A stretch of DNA of 25,848 nucleotides, from positions 1-25,848 of the forward strand of contig CALFIT010000209.1 in assembly GCA_937877465.1 (NCBI GenBank), written 5' to 3'. Below, in pieces: positions 1 through 9,670 of the stretch (its first letter is position 1; each line of letters starts with the position of its first letter). Source of the DNA: an uncultured Bacteroidales bacterium (GTDB lineage Bacteria; Bacteroidota; Bacteroidia; Bacteroidales; F082). The notes beneath the pieces are model-generated. The model did no database searches. It worked only from the letters and a program-made list of their open reading frames with translations, and was not told the origin of the DNA. The position numbers and the translations under genes are program-made.

Positions 1-403
1 GCTGTGGATTGCTTTGAGCAAACAGGCGATGAGTGCCAGGGCATTTTAGCATGGTATTTTCTGGCCAAGGTTCAGTAGGAGGAATGCCTGAGCTGAACAG
101 GATACAACAACTTTCTAACGAATTCATACAATCATCTCCATAATAGTAATTACCAGGAGTTTGTGATGTGACAATGACTTCAGTAGATCCCCAAGCACAT
201 TGTTCATAGTCACAGATGAACCATGGATTAGTACATCCATCTACTGCGTGTATATGAATTTCATCATTTTGACAAAACCATATCGTGTCGTAAGATGGTA
301 AATCCAAAGGAGTTAGGTGTATTACATTCCTTTGTGCTACACAGATTTGGCTTGTGGCTATTATGAAAAATAGCAAAAAGTTTACTGTTAATTTTTGTTT
401 CAT
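1..403 (-). CDS. Secreted protein of unknown function, 5' part only
   Basis: An open frame starts at the ATG at 403 and runs off the left edge of the window without a stop, giving 134 visible residues. It opens with a signal peptide (MKQKLTVNFLLFFIIATSQ, then a likely cleavage after CVAQ). The mature part is rich in aromatic residues and cysteines (WFC, FICDYEQC, DDC, SCC), which suggests an extracellular disulfide-bonded or Ig-like fold. An AAAGGG Shine-Dalgarno-like site lies upstream, and only 19 bp separate it from the stop of the T9SS protein gene upstream, so the two are probably co-transcribed. I do not recognise a family. A C-terminal sorting domain would be expected beyond the window edge, but this is inference from its neighbour. 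The region is visibly AT-richer than the glycosidase block. Confidence 0.72.
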   Translation of the reverse strand, partial: MKQKLTVNFLLFFIIATSQICVAQRNVIHLTPLDLPSYDTIWFCQNDEIHIHAVDGCTNPWFICDYEQCAWGSTEVIVTSQTPGNYYYGDDCMNSLESCCILFSSGIPPTEPWPENTMLKCPGTHRLFAQSNPQ

Positions 404-422
404 ATTTTTTTCCCTTTCTGCC

Positions 423-1607
423 TTACTCCACCACAACCTTCTGCACCGTGCCTTCGTCGGACTTGACGAAGTAAAGGCCGGAGCGGAGTGTGAATGTATG
501 AGTCCCGGTCGCGGAGTGGCTTGTGGCTACGGCTTGGCCGAGAGTGTTGAATACAGTCAAGTTTTCGACTCCTTCTACGGTGAAAGTACCATGTGAAGGA
601 TTTGGGTAGATCTTCAGAGGAGTTGCGATTACATCAGAGACTTCTTCTGTGTCAGGTAGTGGGTTTACTACTTGATTAGAGTAGGATAGTATCTCGTAAC
701 CATCATCCTTTTTGGATGATAGCTTTGCAACGGCTCCCTGGTAGTAAGCATCTGGATTCTTTTTCAGTAGTAGGGAGTTTGCAGAAGCAGGTAGGACTAC
801 AGGCTCACCAGAGTCATCGTATAGTTCGTGACGTACACCATCTTGGTCGATGGTAAAGATAGGGTAGACATAATTGTCTGATGACTTTGAACCTTGGAGC
901 ACTGTATGGAATGTGAGATACCAACCACCACCAGGGGCTGGCTGAGTGCTCATCATCATACCAGGAGACATCTCTGGGGAAAGTATGTTATTACATGAAT
1001 CTGTGTACAAAGGTATGTAATTCCAAACAGAATCCGGACTGAAATGTGCTTGTTCATCTCGCCATGACCAATGACCTGGTGATACAGGATGATTATAAAC
1101 CATGAGCCAATTAATTGTATCAAGAGATCTGTAGATGACAATCCATGCTTGTTCAGGGGTAACGGTACCATTGAAGACTGCATGGTTGCTGGAATCAATT
1201 TCCATAGTGAAGTTTGGCATTGGATCAACCCAGTCTTTGATGTTGAACCAGATGGAGTCTGTGCCGGAGTTCCCAAGAGAGTCCCAGACGGTTACCTTTA
1301 GGTAACCGGAGTGGTCGAAGACACACCAAACAGTTGTATCTGTTAGGTCTCCACCGTCGGGAAGGAACCTTTCTTCAACTTCCCAAAGGTACTGTGCATA
1401 CTGCTCAGTTGTTGAGAAGAATCCCCATTCTATACATTGTAATGGTGTAGCTGGGTGTTGGAAGTGCTCAATATACCCATAAAAATTATGATAAATTTCT
1501 GGGTAAAGTGTGTCACGATTGGCCTCTGTTATGGTCGGAGGCTTGGTTTGAGCAAAGCTGATAGCTGTGAATAATACAGCCACGATTAGTGTTAATTTTT
1601 TTTTCAT
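423..1607 (-). CDS. Secreted protein with type IX secretion sorting domain
   Basis: This 394-residue protein has a signal peptide (MKKKLTLIVAVLFTAISFAQ) and a C-terminal T9SS type A sorting domain from about residue 327, with the hallmark IYPNPSHGTFTVEG, a central VFNTLGQAV and a closing SGLYFVK strand. Such domains direct cargo through the type IX system to the cell surface of Bacteroidota. The middle has PKD/Ig-like beta-sandwich character (VWCVFDHSGYLKVTVWDSLGNSG, about residues 90-115), but I see no catalytic motif, so the function is unknown; an adhesin or structural surface protein is plausible. The start at 1607 is supported by GGAGAA upstream. The first 95 bp overlap, in another frame, the tail of the small gene of the DUF3990 cassette. 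No promoter was found directly upstream, so expression from the cassette is possible. Confidence 0.85.
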   Translation of the reverse strand: MKKKLTLIVAVLFTAISFAQTKPPTITEANRDTLYPEIYHNFYGYIEHFQHPATPLQCIEWGFFSTTEQYAQYLWEVEERFLPDGGDLTDTTVWCVFDHSGYLKVTVWDSLGNSGTDSIWFNIKDWVDPMPNFTMEIDSSNHAVFNGTVTPEQAWIVIYRSLDTINWLMVYNHPVSPGHWSWRDEQAHFSPDSVWNYIPLYTDSCNNILSPEMSPGMMMSTQPAPGGGWYLTFHTVLQGSKSSDNYVYPIFTIDQDGVRHELYDDSGEPVVLPASANSLLLKKNPDAYYQGAVAKLSSKKDDGYEILSYSNQVVNPLPDTEEVSDVIATPLKIYPNPSHGTFTVEGVENLTVFNTLGQAVATSHSATGTHTFTLRSGLYFVKSDEGTVQKVVVE

Positions 1608-1863
1608 TTTTTTGTTCTCCTATATTTTCAATATTAGTATAAGTCATCAGTAGTATTTCTTCTTCCAAATACGAATACACATATCCAGGGCTTTGGTAGA
1701 ACAATCCCGTTTCGGGGTTGGAGATTTTTTGGAAGGTCGCAGAGTCGTAATAACATCTGAAAGCATCTTCCATACTCATTCCTTTTCGCTCCATCAGCAT
1801 GGCAATCAAGTCCTTCGACAAGCTCTCTTTCAAATACCGAAATTCAGCAGGGGTTACATTCAT
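1513..1863 (-). CDS. Small third protein of the DUF3791/DUF3990 cassette
   Basis: The start at 1863 is fixed by an ATGA overlap with the stop of the DUF3990 gene, a translational coupling signal; a longer frame from 1899 is unlikely for that reason. The protein is 116 residues. Residues 1-70 look like a compact mostly helical domain ending in NPETGLFYQSPGYVYSYLEEE, a motif that from memory recurs in small proteins beside DUF3990 genes; I cannot name a family. From about residue 72 the frame continues past the usual-looking end into the ribosome binding site and signal-peptide codons of the next gene, reading them out of frame. That tail looks non-native and may reflect a lost stop or a small indel. 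Its role is unknown; partner, immunity or accessory protein to the ART-like protein is inference. Confidence 0.68.
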   Translation of the reverse strand: MNVTPAEFRYLKESLSKDLIAMLMERKGMSMEDAFRCYYDSATFQKISNPETGLFYQSPGYVYSYLEEEILLMTYTNIENIGEQKNEKKINTNRGCIIHSYQLCSNQASDHNRGQS

Positions 1864-2327
1864 ACTTTCTTCAATTTTGTAATGGCCAATGGGGTGCAAA
1901 AGGCATATTGAAATGTGATGCCTTTATAATATTCAAGTTTTTTGAGGAACCTTTTCATGGAAATCTTCCTTTCCCTCAAGTCACGGATCTGAACGCCAAC
2001 AGTATCGTTGGCAATCGGTCCGAAAACCAAATCGTAATCGTGGCGGAAAACCTGCTTCTCGTCTCGGTTGTTGTAAACGAATTCTGCCCATTCCTCTGAA
2101 TAGCTTTCAAAGCGTTTTATGCTTAAATCCTGCAAATGCAGTTCATCAAACTCAAAAACAGTAACAGTTTGCTCGCCACCACTTGTCAAAACCTTGAATT
2201 TTGCCATTTCTTCGGCTTGTTTTCTGTCGGCGGAAAGATAAAACGCCTTCCCAAAATCCTTATTGGGCCTCGATTTGGCAAGGTCTATCTCCTCAATCAC
2301 CATATTTGAACCATGATACAAAAGCAT
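1860..2327 (-). CDS. DUF3990 family protein, ADP-ribosyltransferase-like
   Basis: The 155-residue protein begins at the ATG at 2327, which shares its A with the TAA of the upstream DUF3791 gene (TAATG), preceded by GGAGGG. The N-terminus MLLYHGSN and the following SRPNKDFGKAFYLS are the signature of DUF3990. The YHGS and FYLS motifs resemble the first two catalytic positions of ADP-ribosyltransferases of the H-Y-x type: His5 and Tyr30 here, with Gln140 in TFQYAF as a possible third. DYDLVFGPIAND (about residues 97-108) is another conserved-looking block. ART activity is inferred from these motifs, not known. The protein lacks a signal peptide and should be cytosolic. It sits between two small proteins in a tightly overlapping operon, which is the layout of a toxin with partners. 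Confidence 0.85.
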   Translation of the reverse strand: MLLYHGSNMVIEEIDLAKSRPNKDFGKAFYLSADRKQAEEMAKFKVLTSGGEQTVTVFEFDELHLQDLSIKRFESYSEEWAEFVYNNRDEKQVFRHDYDLVFGPIANDTVGVQIRDLRERKISMKRFLKKLEYYKGITFQYAFCTPLAITKLKKV

Positions 2328-2548
2328 TACAACATCCCTCCGTGTCTTCTGCAATACGAAGCCATGCCCTCGACACTATCGGCAAACGAAAGCGTGTGCA
2401 TGATGTCGTAGCTCTGCTCTATGAGCTTCATGCCGTCGTGCTGGTCGATGTACTTGAACGAATCCGCTTCCGAAAGTGCAAACTTCTTCGCAAATTCATT
2501 CACCAAGGCGATTGTGTATTCAATGATATTTAATGTCCGTTTCGACAT
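2327..2548 (-). CDS. DUF3791 family small protein
   Basis: This 73-residue protein matches DUF3791 in length and pattern: an N-terminal helix (IIEYTIALVNEFAKKF), a second helix carrying S-EADSFKYIDQHDG, and the YDIMHTLSFADSVEGMASYC ending, in which the YD-(I/V)-(M/L)-H-T motif is typical. The start at 2548 has GGAG five bases upstream. It is the first gene of the cassette and its stop overlaps the start of the DUF3990 gene, so the two should be produced together at a coupled ratio. DUF3791 proteins are frequent companions of DUF3990 proteins in Bacteroidota and Firmicutes; a role as antitoxin or chaperone to the ART-like protein is inference from layout only. It contains no recognisable DNA-binding motif. 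Confidence 0.82.
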   Translation of the reverse strand: MSKRTLNIIEYTIALVNEFAKKFALSEADSFKYIDQHDGMKLIEQSYDIMHTLSFADSVEGMASYCRRHGGML

Positions 2549-2573
2549 GCTCCATCAAATTACTTCAACGCTG

Positions 2574-2581
2574 CAAAAATA
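2574..2581 (-). promoter_or_regulatory. -7 box of the DUF3791/DUF3990 cassette
   Basis: The minus strand reads TATTTTTG here, an exact match to the Bacteroidota -7 consensus TAnnTTTG, about 26 bases upstream of the DUF3791 start. No convincing TTTG -33 element is visible at the expected distance. The box shares an 87-bp divergent intergenic region with the ruvC promoter. Confidence 0.55.
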
Positions 2582-2612
2582 ACAAATTCCGAAAAACTCT
2601 CACAAAAATGCG

Positions 2613-2620
2613 TACTTTTG
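2613..2620 (+). promoter_or_regulatory. -7 box of ruvC
   Basis: TACTTTTG matches TAnnTTTG exactly. Transcription would begin about six or seven bases downstream, near 2627, leaving a leader of only about ten bases before the ruvC ATG at 2636, with no Shine-Dalgarno site in it. Confidence 0.6.
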
Positions 2621-2635
2621 CAAAAAAAAATCGGC

Positions 2636-3223
2636 ATGGACACCGAAAAAATCATATTAGGCATCGACCCGGGCACGATGGTGATGGGCTACGGCGTCAT
2701 CCGCGAGCAAGGCAAACAGCTGGAACTCATCACGATGGGGGTGATTAATTTGAAAAAACTGCCCAACCAAGCCCTCAAGCTGAAGAAAATCTTCGAGCGC
2801 GTGCTGGAGATCATCAACGAATATCATCCCGACGAATTGGCCATCGAAGCTCCGTTTTTCGGGCCAAACGTGCAGACGATGCTGAAATTAGGGCGCGCAC
2901 AAGGCGTGGCCATGGCCGCCGCGCTCTATCGCGACATCCCTATCTTCGAATATGCGCCCATGACCATCAAACAGAAGATTACGGGCAATGGCAATGCCTC
3001 GAAGGAACAGGTGGCCAAGATGGTGCATTTTATCCTTAAGACCCAGGAAGACCCCGAGTTTTTCGATGCCACCGATGCCGTTGCAGCCGCCGTGTGCCAT
3101 AGCATCAGCAAAGGCAAGGACGTGAACTACACCAAGCACACCACCGAGAAGGCCAAGGCGCACCGCCGTCCGGATTGGAGCCAATTCATCGCTGAGAACC
3201 CCGACAGGGTACAGAAGTCATAA
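2636..3223 (+). CDS. ruvC: Crossover junction endodeoxyribonuclease RuvC
   Basis: RuvC is the dimeric Mg-dependent nuclease that resolves Holliday junctions with RuvAB during recombination and repair. The 195-residue protein has the RNase H-like fold markers in order: LGIDPGT with Asp11, the LAIEAPFF segment with Glu71, the HFILK region, and FFDATDAVAAAVCH with Asp144 and Asp147, together the acidic catalytic tetrad. Residues after 160 form a basic tail a little longer than in the E. coli protein. I chose the ATG at 2636; an in-frame TTG at 2618 would lie inside the promoter -7 box. The gene stands alone, divergent from the DUF3791 cassette and convergent with the GH78 gene, with no ruvA or ruvB nearby. 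Confidence 0.96.
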   Translation: MDTEKIILGIDPGTMVMGYGVIREQGKQLELITMGVINLKKLPNQALKLKKIFERVLEIINEYHPDELAIEAPFFGPNVQTMLKLGRAQGVAMAAALYRDIPIFEYAPMTIKQKITGNGNASKEQVAKMVHFILKTQEDPEFFDATDAVAAAVCHSISKGKDVNYTKHTTEKAKAHRRPDWSQFIAENPDRVQKS

Positions 3224-3228
3224 CACTA

Positions 3229-3300
3229 GAAATCGCCCGAACATAGATTCCTTGCCACCGCTCATGTTATAGCGCAGGAATGACATGTTCGGGCGATTTC
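3229..3300. terminator. Long hairpin between convergent genes, probable bidirectional terminator
   Basis: A perfect 16-bp inverted repeat (GAAATCGCCCGAACAT at 3229-3244 and its complement at 3285-3300) fills the gap between the ruvC stop and the GH78 stop. The interior continues to pair: ATTCCT (3247-3252) with AGGAAT (3276-3281) and CGCT (3259-3262) with AGCG (3271-3274), leaving an 8-base loop. There is no clear U-tract on either side, so it could equally be an mRNA-stabilising end structure. Confidence 0.65.
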
Positions 3301-3302
3301 CG

Positions 3303-6023
3303 TTATAATTCTGACGACAAATGATATTTTCCGCTGCCGTAAGTCTTTGTCTCGTAGCCGTTTGCCGTGGGCACGCTAACCTCAGCCGTGGTGTTGGCCG
3401 GGATGGTGAAGTCCCACTCGAAGCGGTTGCCGTCGCGTTGCCACGAGCTTTCGATGCGGCCCGAAACCGACTCATAGGCGCAATTCACGAAATCCAAGCC
3501 TTCAATCGGATAGGGCTTCAGCTCAATCTTCTGGTAACCAGGCTCCAAGGCACGGATGCCGCCGAGGTATTCGTATTCCCAGAGGATGAGGTCGCCGAGG
3601 AGCATGACGTGGTTGCCCGAGTTCATGGCGGGGTCGGCGGTGTTGCCGTTCCAGAGTTCCCAGATGGTGGTCGCGCCGTTGCGCACCATGTAGCCCCAGC
3701 TCGGGTAGGTGTCGTTGCCGGCAATCTTCAGGGCGAGGTCGCCGCGACCGTATTCCGTCAAGGTGCGCATCAGCTGCTGTATGCCGATGACGCCCGTCGA
3801 GACGTGGCCGTCGCATTCGTTCATCGTCTTGTCGACGATGCTTTCCAGCACTTTGTCTTCCAAGCCTTTGGGTACCATGCCGAACCACAAGGGCAGGATG
3901 TTAGCCGTCACGGTGTTGTTGGCATAGACGCCCGTCACGCGGTTGAAATACTTGTCGTTGAAGGCCACGGTCGAGGTGGTAATCTCTTGGTTGAAGAAGT
4001 CGACATCTTCGGTAAGGCCCAAGATTTCGGCGAACTTGGCCATCTTGCCCGAGAGGTAGCAATAGAACGGCGTGGAGATGACAGCTGCTTCGGTGATGCG
4101 GTTGGGGTCGTTGGAGTGGATGAGTTCGAGCGACTCGGGCGGCATGCACCAGTCGCCGTAGGTGTCCTTGGTCATGATGCCGCCAACCATGTATTTCTCT
4201 TTCATGAAAAGCAGCCATTTCTTCATCGCATCATAGTGTTGTTCAATGGGTTGCACGTCACCGAAGCGGGTGTAGAGCATGTCGGCGACCGAGATGAAGG
4301 TGCCCGGCCAAGTCATGCTGTTGAAATAGAAGCGCCAATAAGGCGGGATCACATCGGGCACGGAGCCACTCTCCAACTGGCTGTCCTCCGTATCGGTGAC
4401 CCATTTGGAGTAAAGTTGTTGGTTGTCAAAGATATACGATTCGCCGAAACAACCTGTGGCGCGGTCGCCGGTCCAGCCCATGCGCTCGTCGCGTTGTGGG
4501 CAGTCGGTGGGCATCGAGCGATAGTTGCCGCGAATGCCCCAGTAGGCGTTGCGATAGACGGCGTTCACAATCTCGTTGGAGCTTTCAAAGCTACCCGTGA
4601 CAGGCATTTCGTCGTAAATCACCCAGCCTTCGAAGTCGTCCAAGTTGGGCGTTTCGCGCAGGCCGCTGATTTCGACGTAACGGAAGCCGTGGTAGACGAA
4701 CATGGGATGCCAATTCAGTTGGCAGTTGGCAGTTGGCAGTTGGCAGTTGTTGGCGACGATGTAACGGTCTATGTTTTCTGAGCCGCGGAGGTTGGCGGTG
4801 TAGAGCGTGCTGTCGTCGTTGAGGAGTTCGGCGAAGCGCAGCGTGACAGTGTCGCCCGCTTGCTGTCCGCTCACCTTCATGTCGATGAAGCCGACCATGT
4901 TTTGGCCCATGTCGAGATACCAGATGTCGCCTTTTTGGAACGCCGCAATGGGCTTCAGTTTTTCCATTACGCGGATGTTGGGGTTGGGTTGGGCGGCGAG
5001 TTCGCCTTCGGGGGCGTCCACGAGCTCGGCTTGGAGCCATGCTGAGTCGTCGTATCCCGTTTGATTCCAATCGCCGAGTTCAAGGTTTTCGTCGTAGGTC
5101 TCGCCGTCCCATTCGTTGGCGGTGCGGATGGGCCCACGGTTGGTGATCTTCCAGGTGTCGTCGCTGACGATGGTTTCCTTTTGGCCGTCCTTGTAGGTCA
5201 CTTCAAGTTGCAGCAAAAGTCGCGGTGTGCCAAAGGCATACACGTTTTCGGTGCCGTCGCGGTTAGGGTTTTCGGCGTTGTGGCGGATGGCCGTGTAGCG
5301 ACCGCCTTCGAGGATGACGCCGATGGCGTTGTCGCCGTTTTGCAGTTGGCCGGTCACGTCGTAGGTGTTGAAATAGACGCGCTTCGCGTACCACGACAGC
5401 GTGGGCTTCAGCAGTTCGTCGGGCGCGACTTCGGTGCCGTTGAGGTAGGCACTATAGACGCCCATGCCGCTGACATAGAGTCGGGCGTTTTCAACCTCGC
5501 CGTTGAGCGCAAACTCCTTGCGCAGATAACGCGCTGCGACGCGGGTGTGGCCTACCAAAACGTCGTCGTCAAACTCGTGGCCGATCCATTTCGCCTGCCA
5601 GTCGGCTTGGCTCAACAGGCTGATTTCAAACGACTTGACTTCGCTCTCGATTTTGGTTTTCGTTTTCCCGTTGGAAACAGTGGCCACGACTTTCCAATAG
5701 GCCTTGTCGCGACTTTGCAAGGCTTGGCCTTCGTAGGGGATGTAAAGCATTTGTGCTGAGGCTTTTACACCCGAATCCCAAAGATCGCCGCGACCGTTTT
5801 TGGCATTTTGCTCCGTCGAGGCCACAATGATTTGATAGTCAAGCTGTACGATGTCGTTTTCCGACGATGCGTATTGCCAGCTGAAGCGCGGTTGCGCCGT
5901 GGCCAAGGCCCTTGAGCCGTCCTGTTGCTCCACATTCGGGTTGGTGATGGTGATGTTGAGTGTGTTGCTGGTGCAAGATGCAAAGGCAACCAAGGATAGG
6001 ATGAATAATGCTATGCGTTTCAT
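3303..6023 (-). CDS. Alpha-L-rhamnosidase, GH78, lipoprotein
   Basis: GH78 enzymes are inverting hydrolases that release terminal alpha-L-rhamnose. The 906-residue protein starts with a lipoprotein signal (VAFASC, Cys17), so it is probably anchored to a membrane. In order come an N-terminal fibronectin-like domain (about 24-135), beta-sandwich carbohydrate-binding domains (about 140-470, with ARLYVSGMGVYSAYLNG), the (alpha/alpha)6 catalytic domain (about 475-825) and a C-terminal beta-sandwich (about 825-906). The family motif DCPQRDERMGWTGD gives the general acid Glu513, and TTIWELW gives the probable base Glu789. Length is normal for the family. The gene follows the short GH106 gene by 11 bp, so it is the last gene of that transcript. 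A 34-bp heptad repeat lies in frame at residues about 425-436. Confidence 0.95.
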   Translation of the reverse strand: MKRIALFILSLVAFASCTSNTLNITITNPNVEQQDGSRALATAQPRFSWQYASSENDIVQLDYQIIVASTEQNAKNGRGDLWDSGVKASAQMLYIPYEGQALQSRDKAYWKVVATVSNGKTKTKIESEVKSFEISLLSQADWQAKWIGHEFDDDVLVGHTRVAARYLRKEFALNGEVENARLYVSGMGVYSAYLNGTEVAPDELLKPTLSWYAKRVYFNTYDVTGQLQNGDNAIGVILEGGRYTAIRHNAENPNRDGTENVYAFGTPRLLLQLEVTYKDGQKETIVSDDTWKITNRGPIRTANEWDGETYDENLELGDWNQTGYDDSAWLQAELVDAPEGELAAQPNPNIRVMEKLKPIAAFQKGDIWYLDMGQNMVGFIDMKVSGQQAGDTVTLRFAELLNDDSTLYTANLRGSENIDRYIVANNCQLPTANCQLNWHPMFVYHGFRYVEISGLRETPNLDDFEGWVIYDEMPVTGSFESSNEIVNAVYRNAYWGIRGNYRSMPTDCPQRDERMGWTGDRATGCFGESYIFDNQQLYSKWVTDTEDSQLESGSVPDVIPPYWRFYFNSMTWPGTFISVADMLYTRFGDVQPIEQHYDAMKKWLLFMKEKYMVGGIMTKDTYGDWCMPPESLELIHSNDPNRITEAAVISTPFYCYLSGKMAKFAEILGLTEDVDFFNQEITTSTVAFNDKYFNRVTGVYANNTVTANILPLWFGMVPKGLEDKVLESIVDKTMNECDGHVSTGVIGIQQLMRTLTEYGRGDLALKIAGNDTYPSWGYMVRNGATTIWELWNGNTADPAMNSGNHVMLLGDLILWEYEYLGGIRALEPGYQKIELKPYPIEGLDFVNCAYESVSGRIESSWQRDGNRFEWDFTIPANTTAEVSVPTANGYETKTYGSGKYHLSSEL
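4716..4749 (-). repeat. 7-bp tandem repeat inside the GH78 gene
   Basis: The plus strand holds four full copies of CAGTTGG plus six further bases, perfect throughout. On the coding strand it reads as NCQLPTANCQL, residues about 425-436, between the beta-sandwich and catalytic parts. Gain or loss of a single unit would shift the reading frame; three units would add seven residues. Confidence 0.9.
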
Positions 6024-6034
6024 GGCGGTATGTT

Positions 6035-8068
<2,034 letters not shown>

Positions 8069-8104
8069 GGTGTGTTGTTTGTTAGATATTTGCTTGTTAT
8101 TTAA

Positions 8105-8800
8105 TCATGCTTTTAGACCCGATAGGACAAATGGGAGAAATCCCATCAAGTTGCCCGACATGTGGACAATGATAGCAAAAGCGTGGTTGTCGTATTTTTC
8201 TTGATAATATCCTGCGACGAGGCCAAGAACTGTAGTAAAAGCGACCATTCTGATCACAAATAGCGCACTGATTCCTGACTTTATGAGGATAAGGTGTGCC
8301 AATCCGAAAGTCAAGGCACTGATGGCCACGGGAAGGCTGATTCTTCTGTGAAACATCGTAAAACCTTTGGCGTTCAATGGCTTTAAAAGGTTTTGCAAGA
8401 ATCCGCGAAACAGAAACTCTTCTGCGACGCTGGCGAGGATGAAGTCAAAGAGGAAGAATTGCACAACTGAAGCATTGGCCACGGCAGGATGTGCATCCGC
8501 CTTGCCGCTTATTGCGATGGTCAACATGCCCAAAACCATGTTAATCACGACGGCGGATAGGAAGCCAAAGAGAATGGACCTCAGCATTTGTTTGAACCGA
8601 GGCGTGGCAATCCGATAGTTCACATGTTTTTTTAACCCCAAAATCAAGCCGATGGACAAAAGTAACATGATGACATGGGTCATGAAGGAACTGGCTAAGA
8701 AAGTCGATGGCCAGATTAGTCGGCTTCCCACCATTGTTGAGACGGCGAATACTGCTATAGTGAGCAATAATCCATCGATGATGCGTTTTCGATTGTCCAT
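8105..8800 (-). CDS. CPBP family intramembrane glutamic endopeptidase
   Basis: The 231-residue protein is highly hydrophobic with about seven or eight membrane segments. It carries the CPBP (CAAX protease/ABI) motifs: EExxxR as VAEEFLFRGFLQ (Glu127, Glu128, Arg132), FxxxH as FGLAHL (His169) and HxxxN as HMSGN (His213, Asn217). Members cleave peptides within the membrane; some act in bacteriocin immunity or prenyl-protein processing, and the substrate here is unknown. It lies 72 bp after the AbiEii gene and 36 bp before the short GH106 gene, on the same strand, so it may be co-transcribed with the two lipoprotein rhamnosidases. No exact TAnnTTTG box was found in the 72-bp gap, only a degenerate T-run ending in TTTG. 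Confidence 0.88.
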   Translation of the reverse strand: MDNRKRIIDGLLLTIAVFAVSTMVGSRLIWPSTFLASSFMTHVIMLLLSIGLILGLKKHVNYRIATPRFKQMLRSILFGFLSAVVINMVLGMLTIAISGKADAHPAVANASVVQFFLFDFILASVAEEFLFRGFLQNLLKPLNAKGFTMFHRRISLPVAISALTFGLAHLILIKSGISALFVIRMVAFTTVLGLVAGYYQEKYDNHAFAIIVHMSGNLMGFLPFVLSGLKA

Positions 8801-8872
8801 TTTATTCTGTTTTAAGGTTGGTCATGATAATGAATCAAGTCGCAAAAAAACAATAACTTTATCATTTACGTT

Positions 8873-9670
8873 TCAATTTTCATGCGACAGCCTTTCTTTG
8901 ACGAACTCCTGAAACGTCAGGATGCGCGAGGCGTTCTCCTTGCGAAACAGCAGGTGCTCGAAATCCCGTCTCTTGCGGTTCATGTCAACCGACTGCATCT
9001 TGTCGGTGATGTTTTGCAGCAGATCTTCCGGCGTGCTGATTCCGACCCGTTTCTTGAGGAAGTCGTAATCCGGCTGTGTGTATTGCCACAGGAACATCGC
9101 ATCGTAGAAGTCACGCCCCTTGCTGCGGGAAAGGATGGCGGAGAGTTTCATGGAGAGCAAGACGGCGTCGGGCGGTGTCGGAAACAGGAAGCGGAAACCA
9201 CATCCTTCGATGGTGGACATGACCCTCTGGTAGTCGATTCCCTGGTCTTGTGCTTCCATCTTGATGAGGAAACGCTCCTCGCGGTAGCCCGAAAGGTTAA
9301 GGCTGAAAAGCAGTTCAGGAAAATAGAAATTCCGTCGGAAGGCCGTCAGCCTACTGTTGTCCTTGTCGCGAGCCTCCATGGTAAGGCCGGTGCCGTTCAG
9401 ATAGCCAATCACCTTGTCCGTCATCAGCATGAACTCATCCTCTGAAAGCCCCTTGTGGTCGAAATCCAGATCCTCGCTGAATCGGTCGATGCCCCTCACC
9501 AAACGCAAGTTGCTTCCTCCGATGAAAACGATCTTGTCAACCCACGGACTCGTGGAAAGGTAGTCGAGAATCAGCAGTTGAATATATTCCCTGAGGGCAT
9601 AGCGGCTGAATCCGGGAACGGCCCTAAGGTTATGCGGAAAGAAAGCCGAGATTTGTGTCAGACTAATCAT
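8873..9670 (-). CDS. abiEii: Nucleotidyltransferase toxin, AbiEii/AbiGii family
   Basis: AbiEii is the toxin of type IV toxin-antitoxin systems, a DNA polymerase beta-like nucleotidyltransferase whose relatives modify tRNA or bind GTP, giving abortive phage infection. In this 265-residue protein the core motif is FIGGSNLRL followed by RFSEDLDFD, with GGS at 51-53 and acidic residues Asp67, Asp69 and Asp71. A second conserved block, MKLSAILSRSKGRDFYDAMFLW, contains the Lys and Arg-Asp positions typical of the family. The start overlaps the stop of the antitoxin gene by four bases (ATGA), so synthesis is coupled. The pair sits between rhaD and the CPBP/rhamnosidase genes in the same direction. 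Family identification is firm; the activity and phage range are unknown. Confidence 0.92.
   Translation of the reverse strand: MISLTQISAFFPHNLRAVPGFSRYALREYIQLLILDYLSTSPWVDKIVFIGGSNLRLVRGIDRFSEDLDFDHKGLSEDEFMLMTDKVIGYLNGTGLTMEARDKDNSRLTAFRRNFYFPELLFSLNLSGYREERFLIKMEAQDQGIDYQRVMSTIEGCGFRFLFPTPPDAVLLSMKLSAILSRSKGRDFYDAMFLWQYTQPDYDFLKKRVGISTPEDLLQNITDKMQSVDMNRKRRDFEHLLFRKENASRILTFQEFVKERLSHEN

Noticed and set aside
2618..2635. Upstream TTG start for ruvC
   Set aside because: The TTG is part of the -7 promoter box; the ATG at 2636 gives the usual N-terminus.
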